Shown: positions 33,753-41,889 of the stretch, one piece after another | How positions within the stretch are numbered: the first letter of the stretch is position 1 | Layout of the letters: each line of letters opens with the position of its first letter | From: 40CM-2-70-7 sp035631315 | GTDB taxonomy: Bacteria > Gemmatimonadota > Gemmatimonadetes > Gemmatimonadales > GWC2-71-9 | Direction: 5' to 3' | DNA: 64,000 nt | Assembly (NCBI GenBank): GCA_035631315.1 | Contig: DASQIZ010000111.1 | Coordinates: forward strand, 5,575 to 69,574 | Program-made: the position numbers and the translations under genes | Notes under the pieces: generated by a model | Databases searched by the model: none | Told to the model about the DNA's origin: nothing | Seen by the model: the letters and a program-made list of their open reading frames with translations, nothing else

Positions 33753-34442
33753 ATGAGCGACTCGAGAAGTGCGGTGGTCCTCGGCGCCACGGGCGCGGTC
33801 GGGTCTTCGGTGGTGCGGGCGCTGCTCGCGGATGACGCGTGGCGGCGGGTGACGGTTCTGGTCCGGCGTCCGGAGGCACTGAGCGATCTCAACCATCCGC
33901 GCCTCGAGCGGCATGTCGTCGACGTGCTCGACCCCGGGCAGTACGAGCGGTTTCTCTCCGGTCATGGCGTGGCGTTCTGTACGCTGGGAATCGGCGAGCC
34001 GTCGAAATTCCCGCGCGAGGAATTCAGGCGGGTGGATCTGGAGGGCACGGCGTCCTTTGCGGCGGCCTGTCGCCGGCAGGGCGTGACGCACTTCCTGCTG
34101 CTCACCGCCGTGATGTCCAATCCCAAGTCATCCGTCTTCTACTCCCGCATCAAGGGCGAGGTCGAGGAGCGGGTGAAGGCCCAGGGGTTCGCGCGGGCGA
34201 GCATTTTTCAGCCGTCGATGCTGATGACGCCGACCAACCGGTATGGATTTACCCAGGCGGTGGCGCTCGCGGTCTTCCCCGTCATCGATCCGCTCCTCGT
34301 GGGTCCCCTCTCGCGTTTCCGGAGCATCTCCGTATCCGACCTCGGGAAGGCGATGGTGCGGCACGCTGAGCGACCAGGGGCGGGGGTGGAGGTGCTGGAG
34401 TGGAAGCAGTTTCAGGCGGTGCTGAAGGGGACAGGCGCGTGA
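33753..34442 (+). CDS. NAD(P)-binding atypical SDR, HTATIP2/TIP30-like
   Basis: 229 aa. Dinucleotide motif VVLGATGAVGSSVV, then CTLGIGEPSKF and the catalytic-type Tyr/Lys in FYSRIKGEVEERV. The rest (IFQPSMLMTPTNRYG) fits the NAD(P)H-binding epimerase group resembling oxidoreductase HTATIP2. Its substrate is unknown. GTGA-coupled to the small GDCCVxC protein. Confidence 0.88.
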   Translation: MSDSRSAVVLGATGAVGSSVVRALLADDAWRRVTVLVRRPEALSDLNHPRLERHVVDVLDPGQYERFLSGHGVAFCTLGIGEPSKFPREEFRRVDLEGTASFAAACRRQGVTHFLLLTAVMSNPKSSVFYSRIKGEVEERVKAQGFARASIFQPSMLMTPTNRYGFTQAVALAVFPVIDPLLVGPLSRFRSISVSDLGKAMVRHAERPGAGVEVLEWKQFQAVLKGTGA

Positions 34443-34645
34443 CGGCCATCCTCGAAAGCGTCGTCACCTGCCCCGCATGCAAGGCACCTCACCTGGAAGT
34501 CATGCCGGAGAACGCCTGCGTGCATTGGTACGAGTGCGCGAGCTGCCATGAGATCCTGAAGCCGATCCCCGGCGACTGCTGCGTCTTCTGCTCGTTCGGT
34601 TCGGTGGGGTGCCCACCTTGCCAGCTGGGGACTGGCGCTGCCTGA
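34439..34645 (+). CDS. GDCCVxC-family small cysteine protein (non-seleno form)
   Basis: 68 aa, ten cysteines. VVTCPACKAPHLEVMPENAC, then YECASCHEIL and the diagnostic GDCCVFCSFGSVGCPPCQ. Some members of this family are selenoproteins with Sec within GDCCVxC; here the motif residues are TGC codons, so this is the cysteine form. CxxC pairs suggest zinc or redox chemistry. Family members often occur near mercury or thiol-stress genes, which is not the case here. GTG start (GTGA overlap). Confidence 0.82.
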   Translation: MTAILESVVTCPACKAPHLEVMPENACVHWYECASCHEILKPIPGDCCVFCSFGSVGCPPCQLGTGAA

Positions 34646-34680
34646 GTCGCATCCCTGCGCTCGGTGTGTCCCGAAAGAGA

Positions 34681-34708
34681 AAGCCCCACGCGCATGCGCG
34701 TGGGGCTT
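34681..34708. terminator. Perfect-palindrome terminator between convergent genes
   Basis: A 28-bp perfect palindrome (AAGCCCCACGCG with its complement). The minus-strand tail reads TTTCTCTTTC, which makes it a better terminator for the gene ending at 34739 than for the plus-strand gene. Confidence 0.75.
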
Positions 34709-34738
34709 ATCCCACCCTTGTCGTCGAATGATCCAGCG

Positions 34739-35290
34739 CTAGAGCGCCTGGTTCCCGAAGTTGACGAAGCTGGCGGTGCCGCCCGAGACCAGGAAGCTGT
34801 AGCCCATCCCCGAAGCGCACGGCTCGGCGAATGTCGGGCTGACTTGCGCCCAACCGGGCTGCACGACCTCGCAGATCAGGTACGTGCCATCAGGCAACCC
34901 GGCGACGGCATAGTTCCCGTTGGCGTCGGTCACAGCGGAGGCAGTCGTCGGCCCGGACACCACTACCGTCCAGCCGGCCAGCCCGTTACCCGTGATCACG
35001 TCCGAGATCCGGCCGGTGATCGAATCACCCGTCGGCGGGGGCGGAGGTGGGGGCGGCGGAGGTGGGGGCGGGGGAGGCGGCGGCTCAGTCGAGGCCGGCG
35101 CCACAGGCGAACACCCCGTCCGCGTGCGGTCATGTGGGTCCGACGGGCGAACGTGACTGTACGACGTGGGTGACCGGTTAGCATCGGCCACCGCGCATTG
35201 GGCAGGGTCTTTCACTGCCGCTTGGCCCTGAGCCGCTGCTCGTCCATACGTGGACAGCAGCAGCCCGAGCGCCAGCATCGGGACGCGCAT
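34739..35290 (-). CDS. Secreted prealbumin-like-fold protein with 17-proline linker
   Basis: 183 aa. Signal peptide ending GRAAAQ. A poorly structured N-terminal region is joined by 17 consecutive prolines (about residues 70-86) to a carboxypeptidase-regulatory/SpaA-like beta sandwich (ITGRISDVITGNGLAGWTVVV; DANGNYAVAGLPDGTYLICEV; ending SFVNFGNQ). The final motif is typical of SdrD/B-like repeats. GGAGGATGAG precedes the ATG. Translation of the proline run should depend on EF-P. It is probably surface exposed. Confidence 0.8.
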   Translation of the reverse strand: MRVPMLALGLLLSTYGRAAAQGQAAVKDPAQCAVADANRSPTSYSHVRPSDPHDRTRTGCSPVAPASTEPPPPPPPPPPPPPPPPPTGDSITGRISDVITGNGLAGWTVVVSGPTTASAVTDANGNYAVAGLPDGTYLICEVVQPGWAQVSPTFAEPCASGMGYSFLVSGGTASFVNFGNQAL

Positions 35291-35501
35291 CTCATCCTCC
35301 AGAAAAAGGTGACAACCAGGGCGTGGATCGAGACTCGCAGAAGGCTGGTTTGGGGGCCGTGTTGGGCGTCACCAAGCCCCTTAACCTCAGGTGGGGAGCG
35401 GGATTGGCGGTGTGCTTGCGGCTTTTTCGGGCATGCTCCCGTCGTCTAACCACGCGGCCTGTGAGGTGGCACACACAGGGGTCAGGGATAGGTTGTTGAG
35501 C
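35291..35501. other. Divergent intergenic region
   Basis: 211 bp between divergent genes. It must hold promoters for both. I could not identify a convincing -35/-10 pair; the reading frame extending through it on the plus strand (from 35391) has no supporting features. Confidence 0.4.
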
Positions 35502-35912
35502 ATGGAGCGCTTCTCAGAGCCCCTTTGGCGGACCCTGCGCCGCACGGTCGGGCTCGCACTCGCCATTGGAGTCGTCGTCGGGGTCGTCCAGCACCGCTTG
35601 TTTCTGGTGCCCATCGCCACCGTAGTCGCCCTCTGGTTCACGCTCGGCGGCCATTTCGTCGACCTCCTCTGCCGCAACGAGATGGACCCAAAGATGTCGA
35701 ACAGCAGGTGGCGTATCTGGGCGCGTCTGGCCGCATGGTTCGCCGGAGGCACGGCCCTGTACGCGGGAGCCATCGGGACGAGGTCGCTCATCACCGGGCA
35801 CGGGAGTCCGGAATGGCCCTGGTGGATCGGCGGCGCCTTCTTCATCGTCGCTGAATTGTTCGCTCACCTGTGGCTGCTCATCCGCGGCCAACCGAGTGTC
35901 TACCGGTTATGA
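35502..35912 (+). CDS. Small membrane protein of unknown function
   Basis: 136 aa with about four membrane helices (VGLALAIGVVVGVV; FLVPIATVVALWF; LAAWFAGGTALYAGAIG; IGGAFFIVAELFAHLWLL). ATG at 35502 preferred over an upstream extension lacking membrane features. ATGA overlap with the reductase gene. No family assigned. Confidence 0.7.
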   Translation: MERFSEPLWRTLRRTVGLALAIGVVVGVVQHRLFLVPIATVVALWFTLGGHFVDLLCRNEMDPKMSNSRWRIWARLAAWFAGGTALYAGAIGTRSLITGHGSPEWPWWIGGAFFIVAELFAHLWLLIRGQPSVYRL

Positions 35913-36556
35913 GCAGAGTTCGCATCCTGTCGTTTTCGATGTCCATCGACGGCTTCGGTGCCGGCCCCGATCAGAGCCTCAAACACCCACTCGGCACTAC
36001 CGGCCCGGAGCTCATGGAGTGGTTCTTCCACACGCGGGTGTGGCGGGACATGCAGGGGCTGGAGGGCGGGGAAACGGGCGTCGACAACGACTTCGCCCTG
36101 AAAGCCTTCGAGAACCTCGGTGCCTACATCCTGGGCCGCAACATGTTCGGCCCCGTTCGCGGGCCCTGGCCTGACGAGAGCTGGCGCGGCTGGTGGGGCG
36201 AGGATCCTCCCTATCACACACCGGTCTTCGTCCTCACCCATCACGCGCGGGCGCCTCTGGTAATGGAAGGGGGCACCGTGTTCCATTTCGTCACCGACGG
36301 GTTCCGTTCGGCGCTCGAGCAGGCGAAGCGCGCCGCGGGAGGGAAGGACGTGCGGATCGGCGGCGGGGCCGCGACCATCCGGCAATACCTCACCGAAGGA
36401 CTGGTCGACGACCTGCATCTCGCGATGGGTCGCGTCGTGCTGGGCAAAGGGGAGCCTCTGCTGGCTGGGCTCGACCTCCGCGCGCTTGGCTATGAGTGCA
36501 AAGCCGTGGTCGCCGGTGAGCGCGCGACCCATGTGACGATCGTCAAGCGCCCGTGA
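35909..36556 (+). CDS. Dihydrofolate reductase-like (RibD C-terminal) protein
   Basis: 215 aa. RibD_C-type fold: N-terminal SFSMSIDGFGAG, NLGAYILGRNMFG, TPVFVLTHHAR, then VRIGGGAATIRQYLTEGLVDDLHLA, and IVLGKG-like VVLGKGEPLLAG. These proteins bind NADPH and are mostly of unknown substrate. ATGA and GTGA coupled on both sides. Confidence 0.9.
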   Translation: MSRVRILSFSMSIDGFGAGPDQSLKHPLGTTGPELMEWFFHTRVWRDMQGLEGGETGVDNDFALKAFENLGAYILGRNMFGPVRGPWPDESWRGWWGEDPPYHTPVFVLTHHARAPLVMEGGTVFHFVTDGFRSALEQAKRAAGGKDVRIGGGAATIRQYLTEGLVDDLHLAMGRVVLGKGEPLLAGLDLRALGYECKAVVAGERATHVTIVKRP

Positions 36557-36969
36557 ATTCTCACACCCTGCTCCTCGTCGTCGCGTGGACCTTGTCGCAC
36601 CTCGCCGGCAACTGGATCATCGAATTCCGGGCCTACCCCGCGACACCCGCGACGCAGGGCAAGCACGGCGTGGCGACGCTGACGCTGTCAGATACCATGG
36701 ATCACGGCCGACGCGCCCTGATGGGGCCCTACAGCTTGTCGATGGGTGGTCTCACGCGACCCGATCCCTGCATCTCGACTGGGGGGACGGCCCGGTTGGT
36801 GCCCATGCGGAAGGATTCCGTGCGCGTCGACTTGCGGCAGGGGTTCAACTGCGGCTTGTCGATCGTCGGCGTGGTGCGCGGGGATTCCGTGGTGGGGAAG
36901 TGGCGGCAGAAGGCGCCATCCGGCATCGTCGCGCAAGGACGGTTCGTCATGAGGCGCGCGCGCCGATGA
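36553..36969 (+). CDS. Secreted hypothetical protein
   Basis: 138 aa. The N-terminus (MNSHTLLLVVAWTLSHLAGNW) resembles a signal peptide or anchor. The mature part is beta-rich, with repeated VARL/VVGVVRGDSVVGKW strands of the kind seen in lipocalin-like secreted proteins of this group. GTGA and ATGA coupled. No known family. Confidence 0.65.
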   Translation: MNSHTLLLVVAWTLSHLAGNWIIEFRAYPATPATQGKHGVATLTLSDTMDHGRRALMGPYSLSMGGLTRPDPCISTGGTARLVPMRKDSVRVDLRQGFNCGLSIVGVVRGDSVVGKWRQKAPSGIVAQGRFVMRRARR

Positions 36970-37913
36970 AGACCCTCGCGTTCGCCCTCACGATCGCCTT
37001 CCCGCTCGGCGCGTCGGCGCAAGTGTGGCAACCGTCTCCCGGGCATACGCAGGTCCCACTGTGGCCCGGTGCGGCTCCCGGCACGCGACCTGGCCCGGAC
37101 AGTGAATCCCTCGGTACCGCGGCCTCCGTTGCCGGCGCGCCCTGGTACTACGTCTCCAAAGTTTCGCGGCCGACATTGACCGTCTACTCGCCCCAGGGAG
37201 AGAACACCGGCGCTGCGGTGCTGGTATTTCCCGGGGGCGGCTATCAAATCCTGGCGATCGATCTCGAAGGGAGCGAGGTCTGTGACTGGCTGACCGCGCG
37301 CGGGATCACGTGCATCCTCCTCAAGTACCGCGTGCCGCGTTCGGGGCCGTCCTGGCAGGCCGATCACAAGTACATCAACCCACATCCCGCTCCAGCTCTC
37401 CAGGACGCGCAGCGGGCGATGGGGATGGTGCGTCAGCATGCAGCGGAATGGCACATCGACGCGAACAAGATCGGCGTCCTGGGTTTCTCGGCGGGTGGCC
37501 ATCTCGTCGCGGCGATCAGCAACGATTATCAGCGGCGCTCGTACGCCCCCGTCGACGACGCCGACCAGCTCTCCTGCCGTCCCGACTTCGCGGTGGCGGT
37601 GTATCCCGGGCATCTGTGGGTCCCGGACGACCGCATCCCGCTGAAGTTCAATCCCGACATTCACGTTACCGCGCACACGCCCCCGACCATCCTGATCCAG
37701 GCCGAGACCGATAGCGTGGACAATGTGAACCAGTCGCTGGTGTACTACATCGCGCTCAAGAATGCCGGCGTGCCCGTCGAGATGCACCTCTATACCAATG
37801 GCGGGCACGCCTTTGGACTCCGCCGTACCAGGGACCCGATCACCGAATGGCCTCAGCTCGTGGAGAAATGGCTGGGGACCATCGGCATCACGACCGAGGA
37901 GCCGGGACGATGA
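36966..37913 (+). CDS. Secreted alpha/beta hydrolase, acetyl-esterase type
   Basis: 315 aa. Signal peptide ending ASAQ. Esterase fold: oxyanion region VLVFPGGGYQILA, nucleophile GFSAGGHL (about residue 177), acid in QAETDSVDN and His in NGGHAFGL. The combination with PLWPGAAPG near the N-terminus is typical of BD-FAE/carbohydrate acetyl esterases. ATGA coupled on both sides. Substrate (acetylated sugar or other ester) is inferred. Confidence 0.9.
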   Translation: MKTLAFALTIAFPLGASAQVWQPSPGHTQVPLWPGAAPGTRPGPDSESLGTAASVAGAPWYYVSKVSRPTLTVYSPQGENTGAAVLVFPGGGYQILAIDLEGSEVCDWLTARGITCILLKYRVPRSGPSWQADHKYINPHPAPALQDAQRAMGMVRQHAAEWHIDANKIGVLGFSAGGHLVAAISNDYQRRSYAPVDDADQLSCRPDFAVAVYPGHLWVPDDRIPLKFNPDIHVTAHTPPTILIQAETDSVDNVNQSLVYYIALKNAGVPVEMHLYTNGGHAFGLRRTRDPITEWPQLVEKWLGTIGITTEEPGR

Positions 37914-38275
37914 GTGACACCGTTCAGTGGCTGAAAAAGCCCGAGGACCACGATTACGGGGCCGCGGAGTCCTACCTGAACCTGCTGTTCCCGGGGACCG
38001 CGGCGAAGCGGTTCGTCAGCCGGCTCCGCCGCGCCAAGCTCACCGAATTCAAGGCCAAGGACATCTTCCGCGCTTCAGGCCTCTCGCTCCTCGGCATCAG
38101 CAACGCGCACGTCGAGAAGGACCGGCGCAAGATCGCCGCGGGAAAGGAGCTCTCGCCGTTGCTCCTGGTGCGTGACCGGGAGCGTGGCCGGGTGATCATC
38201 GCCGACGGGTACCACCGGTTGTGCGCGGTCTATGGGTATGACGAGGACGCGCTCATCCCCTGCCGAATTGCGTGA
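37910..38275 (+). CDS. ParB/Srx-fold-like protein
   Basis: 121 aa. The C-terminal part LLLVRDRERGRVIIADGYHRLCAVYGYDEDALIPCRI matches the ParB-N/sulfiredoxin fold nucleotide-binding core (DGYHRL corresponds to the GERR-type loop). There is no HTH, so it is not a plasmid partition protein. ATGA/GTGA coupled to neighbours. Function unknown; some proteins of this size are annotated only as ParB-like. Confidence 0.72.
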   Translation: MSDTVQWLKKPEDHDYGAAESYLNLLFPGTAAKRFVSRLRRAKLTEFKAKDIFRASGLSLLGISNAHVEKDRRKIAAGKELSPLLLVRDRERGRVIIADGYHRLCAVYGYDEDALIPCRIA

Positions 38276-39303
38276 AGGCCCTTCAACTGGTTGAAATAGG
38301 AGCGTCCGTGGCGCTCCGCGGCGTCCCCGAGCCCCCGGTCGGTGCGAACGACGTCCTCATTCGCGTTCGAGCGGCCGGCATCTGCCACTCGGACGCGCAC
38401 TACCGCGCCGGACGTTCTCCTGCCGGTCCGCTCCCACTCACCCTCGGTCACGAAGTCGCAGGCGTGGTCGAGCGCGTGGGCGCCGATGTGCGGTCGCCGC
38501 GCGTGGGGGACCGCGTGTGCGTCCACTACCTGATCAGCTGCGGTGGCTGCCCTGCGTGCGGGCGTGGAGACGAGCAGTTCTGCGCCGCCGGGGTGATGAT
38601 CGGGCACCACCGCGCCGGCGGGTGGGCCGAGTTGATCGCGGTCCCGGCGCGGAATGCGGTGCCCCTTCCGGCCGGTATCCCGTTCACCCACGGGGCCGTG
38701 GCGATGTGCTCGTCGGCCACGGCCTTCCACGCGCTGAAGAGAGGGCGCCTGGGTCACGGAGATCGCGTCGCCATCTTCGGGATCGGTGGACTGGGGATGT
38801 CGGCCGTGCAGCTCGCGCGGGCCATGGGCGCAGCCCAGGTGTTCGCTGTCGATCTGGACGAACGCAAGCTCACGCTGGCCGGGTCGTTCGGGGCGGTGCC
38901 CGTGCGTGCCGGGATCGGTGATCCAGTGGGAGTGATTCGGGAGTACACGGGTGGCCGCGGGGTGGACGTGGCGCTCGAGCTGATCGGACTCCCACTCACC
39001 ATGGAGCAGTCACTCAAGGTGCTCGCCGTGCATGGCCGGGCCGTCGTCGCCGGGCTTGCAACGAAGCCCATGTCCGTGGATAGCTATCGTGATCTGCTTG
39101 GCCGGGAAGCTGAATTGCTCGGCGCCAATGACCATCTGCGGTCGGAGCTGACGCCGCTCCTGGAGCTGATCGAGCAGGGTGCGGTGAACCTCGAAAGTGT
39201 CGTGGAGCGCCGCGTAGGACCGGAGGTTGGCGCGGTCAATGAGATCCTCGATGATCTGGATCGCTTCGCAGCGCCGACGCGGACCGTAATCGAGTGGCCA
39301 TGA
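38272..39303 (+). CDS. Zinc-dependent alcohol dehydrogenase
   Basis: 343 aa medium-chain dehydrogenase. Catalytic zinc: ICHSDAHY and LGHEVAG; structural zinc: CGGCPACGRGDEQFC; Rossmann motif FGIGGLGMSAVQLA. Cofactor end DLDERKL (Asp after strand 2) favours NAD(H). Substrate unknown. GTGA start, ATGA end. Confidence 0.92.
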   Translation: MKALQLVEIGASVALRGVPEPPVGANDVLIRVRAAGICHSDAHYRAGRSPAGPLPLTLGHEVAGVVERVGADVRSPRVGDRVCVHYLISCGGCPACGRGDEQFCAAGVMIGHHRAGGWAELIAVPARNAVPLPAGIPFTHGAVAMCSSATAFHALKRGRLGHGDRVAIFGIGGLGMSAVQLARAMGAAQVFAVDLDERKLTLAGSFGAVPVRAGIGDPVGVIREYTGGRGVDVALELIGLPLTMEQSLKVLAVHGRAVVAGLATKPMSVDSYRDLLGREAELLGANDHLRSELTPLLELIEQGAVNLESVVERRVGPEVGAVNEILDDLDRFAAPTRTVIEWP

Positions 39304-39855
39304 ATCCCGGCGGAGTGATACCTTCACGCATGCGATCGACCCCACTGCTCGCCTTTGCGTTGCTCGCCATCGGGTGCACTCCTCGGGGCGAGGGAGACGC
39401 CGCGCTCGCCTCGGCGACCACCTTCACGAAAACGTTCTACGACTGGTACGTCCCGAAAGCCGACAAGGGTACCGGGCTCGAGATCGCGACTTCTGACAGC
39501 GCTCGCCTCTTCGATCCCGGCCTGCGGCACGCGTTGAGCGAGGACTCGGCGGCTCAGGCGAAGGACAGCACCGAGGTCGTCGGTCTCGACGGCGACCCCT
39601 TCCTGAACGCCCAGGACTTCTGCCAGAACCTATGAGATCGGGGCTGCGCGTCGCGATTCGACGCATATCCTGGTGGAAGTGTTCGGGGTCTGCGATGGGA
39701 AGAAGCACGAGTCTCCGGATGTGATCGCCGAGCTGGCGCCGCGGGGCTCGTCCTTCGTGTTCACGGACTTCCGCTACCCAGGGGAGCACTCGACCCTCTT
39801 GCGCGTCCTCGCAGACCTGAAGGTCGAGCGCGAACGGACGCCAAAGAAAAAGTGA
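39300..39855 (+). pseudogene. Lipoprotein gene with frameshift (DUF3828-like)
   Basis: The 5' part (39300-39635) encodes a lipoprotein signal (MRSTPLLAFALLAIGC, possible start 39330) and a domain ending DGDPFLNAQDF before TGA. The 3' part continues in the +1 frame (TYEIGAARRDSTHILVEVFG ... to 39855) with no start of its own. Joined, the two give one DUF3828-like protein of about 180 aa. One extra base between about 39600 and 39633 explains it. It could be a real mutation or an assembly error. Confidence 0.65.
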
Positions 39856-39866
39856 GGGACTAGGAC

Positions 39867-40202
39867 ATGGACCGGACCATCCGTCTCCGCGTCATCCTCC
39901 ATGGCGCCATTGTGGATGCTCATCGGGCTCTGCTGCGGCTTTCCGACCGTGGTCGAGTCCGACGCCGAGCGCTACTGGCACGCCGCGCACGAGGCCCTGA
40001 TTCTCACCGGAACGCTGATGTTGGCGGTGTCGGCGGTGATGTCGCATCTGGTGCTTGCGAAGCGCGAGGCGGCGGGACTGTTCTGGGCGCTGGTCGCCAC
40101 CGGCTACGGTCTCGCGATCGGCGCTGTGCTGCAAGGCATTCTCCCACCGCGCTGGTCGTCATGGGGGCGGGCGCTGCCCTCAACGCTTCACCGAAGGACT
40201 GA
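39867..40202 (+). pseudogene. Membrane protein gene with two compensating frameshifts
   Basis: Frame A starts MDRTIRLRVILHGAIV and ends MGAGAALNASPKD; the middle is coherent only in frame B (LIGLCCGFPTVVESD ... LIGAVLQGI-like, three membrane helices). Shifts near 39905-39915 (+1) and near 40145 (-1) join them into a 110-aa, four-helix protein of the styrene-oxide-isomerase-like kind. Read as is, neither frame is intact. The adjacent frameshifted gene suggests local indels or sequencing error. Confidence 0.55.
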
Positions 40203-40223
40203 TCCTCTCACCAGGAGCGCACG

Positions 40224-40379
40224 ATGAAGCTCTCTCGAAACCTCGCGTTCTTCCTGCTCGGTGCGTGGCTGATTCTCCAGGGGCTCATTTCGATGATCCA
40301 CCTGAGCTTCTCAGGGCTCAGCGTCATCATGTCGATTCTCGCCCTGGTCGCCGGGGCGCTGTTGATCATCGGGAAGTAG
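40224..40379 (+). CDS. 51-aa membrane protein
   Basis: MKLSRNLAFFLLGAWLILQG, then a second helix (SVIMSILALVAGALLIIG): two membrane segments, no soluble domain. CCAGGAG lies ten bases upstream. The type (short, LxLGxWLIxxGL start) is common across bacteria as a small uncharacterised membrane protein. Its 3' end overlaps the convergent kinase by 14 bp. Confidence 0.75.
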   Translation: MKLSRNLAFFLLGAWLILQGLISMIHLSFSGLSVIMSILALVAGALLIIGK

Positions 40380-41889
40380 GCGCACTCACCGCACAACGAA
40401 AGCCGGTGTTCGGCAGGTCGGCAGGCTTGGTCGACACCGGCAGGTAACCTCGCATCCACGGGGTCGCGAGGGAGTCGGGAGTGTCGTTCGCGCCGCCCCG
40501 GATCACCCGGTATTGATCGGGTGACTCCGGGAGAGCGGGCAACTTGGGTCCGCCCGGGTAGGCCGTGAGGGGCGACGAGGTCCATTCCCAGACGGCTCCC
40601 CGTGGCCGTCCTCGGGCGGCGACCTCCCACTCGTCTTCGGTCGGCAAGCGCCCCCCATCGTGATACCTCCAGGCGCAGTACCGTCCCGCGTCTGTCCACT
40701 GCACACGTGTGACGGGAAGCATCGAGTCCGGCTGCGCCCCCGCCCATGGCACCTCAGCGTGAGTGGCGCGGACGAACTCCGCATAGGCGCCGACCGTGAC
40801 TTCCCTCTTCTCGGCCTGGAACTCGCCGACGAGCACCGTGTGCCGCGGGCGGGTGATCGACGGGCCGCCATCCGTGCCTACTGGATAGTCCCCGCCCGGA
40901 ATCGTCACCAGAACGGCGCCGGCGTCCGATCTCCCTGCCGTCCTCATCGACCGCCAGACACCGGTTGCTACCAGCGCCAGGATCACCACGGCGATTCCCG
41001 TCTTCAGCCACACCCCTCGGCCCGATGACGGAGGCGTCCGGCGAACGCCACTGCTGCTACCCGCCAGTCCGAGCGCGGTCAGCACTTCGTCCGCCGTCTC
41101 ATACCGCTCGGCGGGGGTCGACGCGAGGCACTTCATCACGACCGCTTCGAGCTCGGGTGGAACGTCGGGCCGCACCGTCCGGACTGAAGGTGGGGGACCG
41201 GCCAGTCGCTTGAAGAGCATGGCGGTGGCGGTCGGGGCATCGAAGGGCACGCGGCCGGTGAGCAGCTCATACGCCATCACGCCGAGTGCATACAAGTCCA
41301 CGCGATGATCGACGGCTTCTCCGGAGACCTGCTCCGGTGACAGATACGCAGGTGTGCCGATGATCATGCCGGTGCCGGTCAATCCGGAAGCATCGGCGGT
41401 GCGGGCGATCCCGAAGTCGGTCACGAGCGAACGGTGCGATTCGGGGTCCACGAGCACATTCGCGGGTTTGATGTCCCGGTGAATCACTCCACGCCGGTGC
41501 GCGTGAGCCAACGCGCTGGCGACTTCACCGGTGATGCGGATGACTTCGGGGAGGGGGAGCGGGCCCTCGCGCTCCAGCCGGTCGGCCACCGAGCCCCCCG
41601 AGATGCAGGGCATGGCCAGGTAGAGGAGATCGTCCTTCTGTCCGATGAAGAAGAGGGGGACGATGTTCGGGTGCGACAGGGGCGCCACGGTTTCGGCCTC
41701 ACGCCGGAAGCGCTCGAGGGCCGTCGTGGATGCGGTGAGGTCGGGGGAAAGCACTTTGACGGCGAGTTGCCGCTTCAGCGCGAGATCCTTGACCAGAAAG
41801 ACGACTGCGAAGCCGCCGGCGCCCAGCGATTTCTCGACGACGTACCCGTCGCCCAGGGCGGCCGCGAGGCGTTCCGCGAGCTCAGCCAC
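40366..41889 (-). CDS. Ser/Thr kinase fused to a shortened formylglycine-generating-enzyme domain
   Basis: 507 aa. Kinase domain about 16-275: GAGGFAVVF, VKVLS, HRDIKPANVLV, DFG in VTDFGIART and YLSPEQV, all intact. Membrane helix about 298-315. The C-terminal FGE-sulfatase/SUMF1 domain (about 325-505) has PGGDYPVG, EKREVTVGAYAEFV, RLPTEDEWEVAARG and VWEWTSSP. Between AARG and VWEWT only four residues remain, where full-length members have about 50, including calcium- and active-site segments. It is probably a sensory rather than catalytic domain. Coupled (8-nt overlap) behind the TPR gene. Confidence 0.92.
   Translation of the reverse strand: MAELAERLAAALGDGYVVEKSLGAGGFAVVFLVKDLALKRQLAVKVLSPDLTASTTALERFRREAETVAPLSHPNIVPLFFIGQKDDLLYLAMPCISGGSVADRLEREGPLPLPEVIRITGEVASALAHAHRRGVIHRDIKPANVLVDPESHRSLVTDFGIARTADASGLTGTGMIIGTPAYLSPEQVSGEAVDHRVDLYALGVMAYELLTGRVPFDAPTATAMLFKRLAGPPPSVRTVRPDVPPELEAVVMKCLASTPAERYETADEVLTALGLAGSSSGVRRTPPSSGRGVWLKTGIAVVILALVATGVWRSMRTAGRSDAGAVLVTIPGGDYPVGTDGGPSITRPRHTVLVGEFQAEKREVTVGAYAEFVRATHAEVPWAGAQPDSMLPVTRVQWTDAGRYCAWRYHDGGRLPTEDEWEVAARGRPRGAVWEWTSSPLTAYPGGPKLPALPESPDQYRVIRGGANDTPDSLATPWMRGYLPVSTKPADLPNTGFRCAVSAPTSR

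Noticed and set aside
34920..35156. Plus-strand frame with a poly-glycine run
   Set aside because: It is the reverse reading of the poly-proline tract of the real secreted protein.
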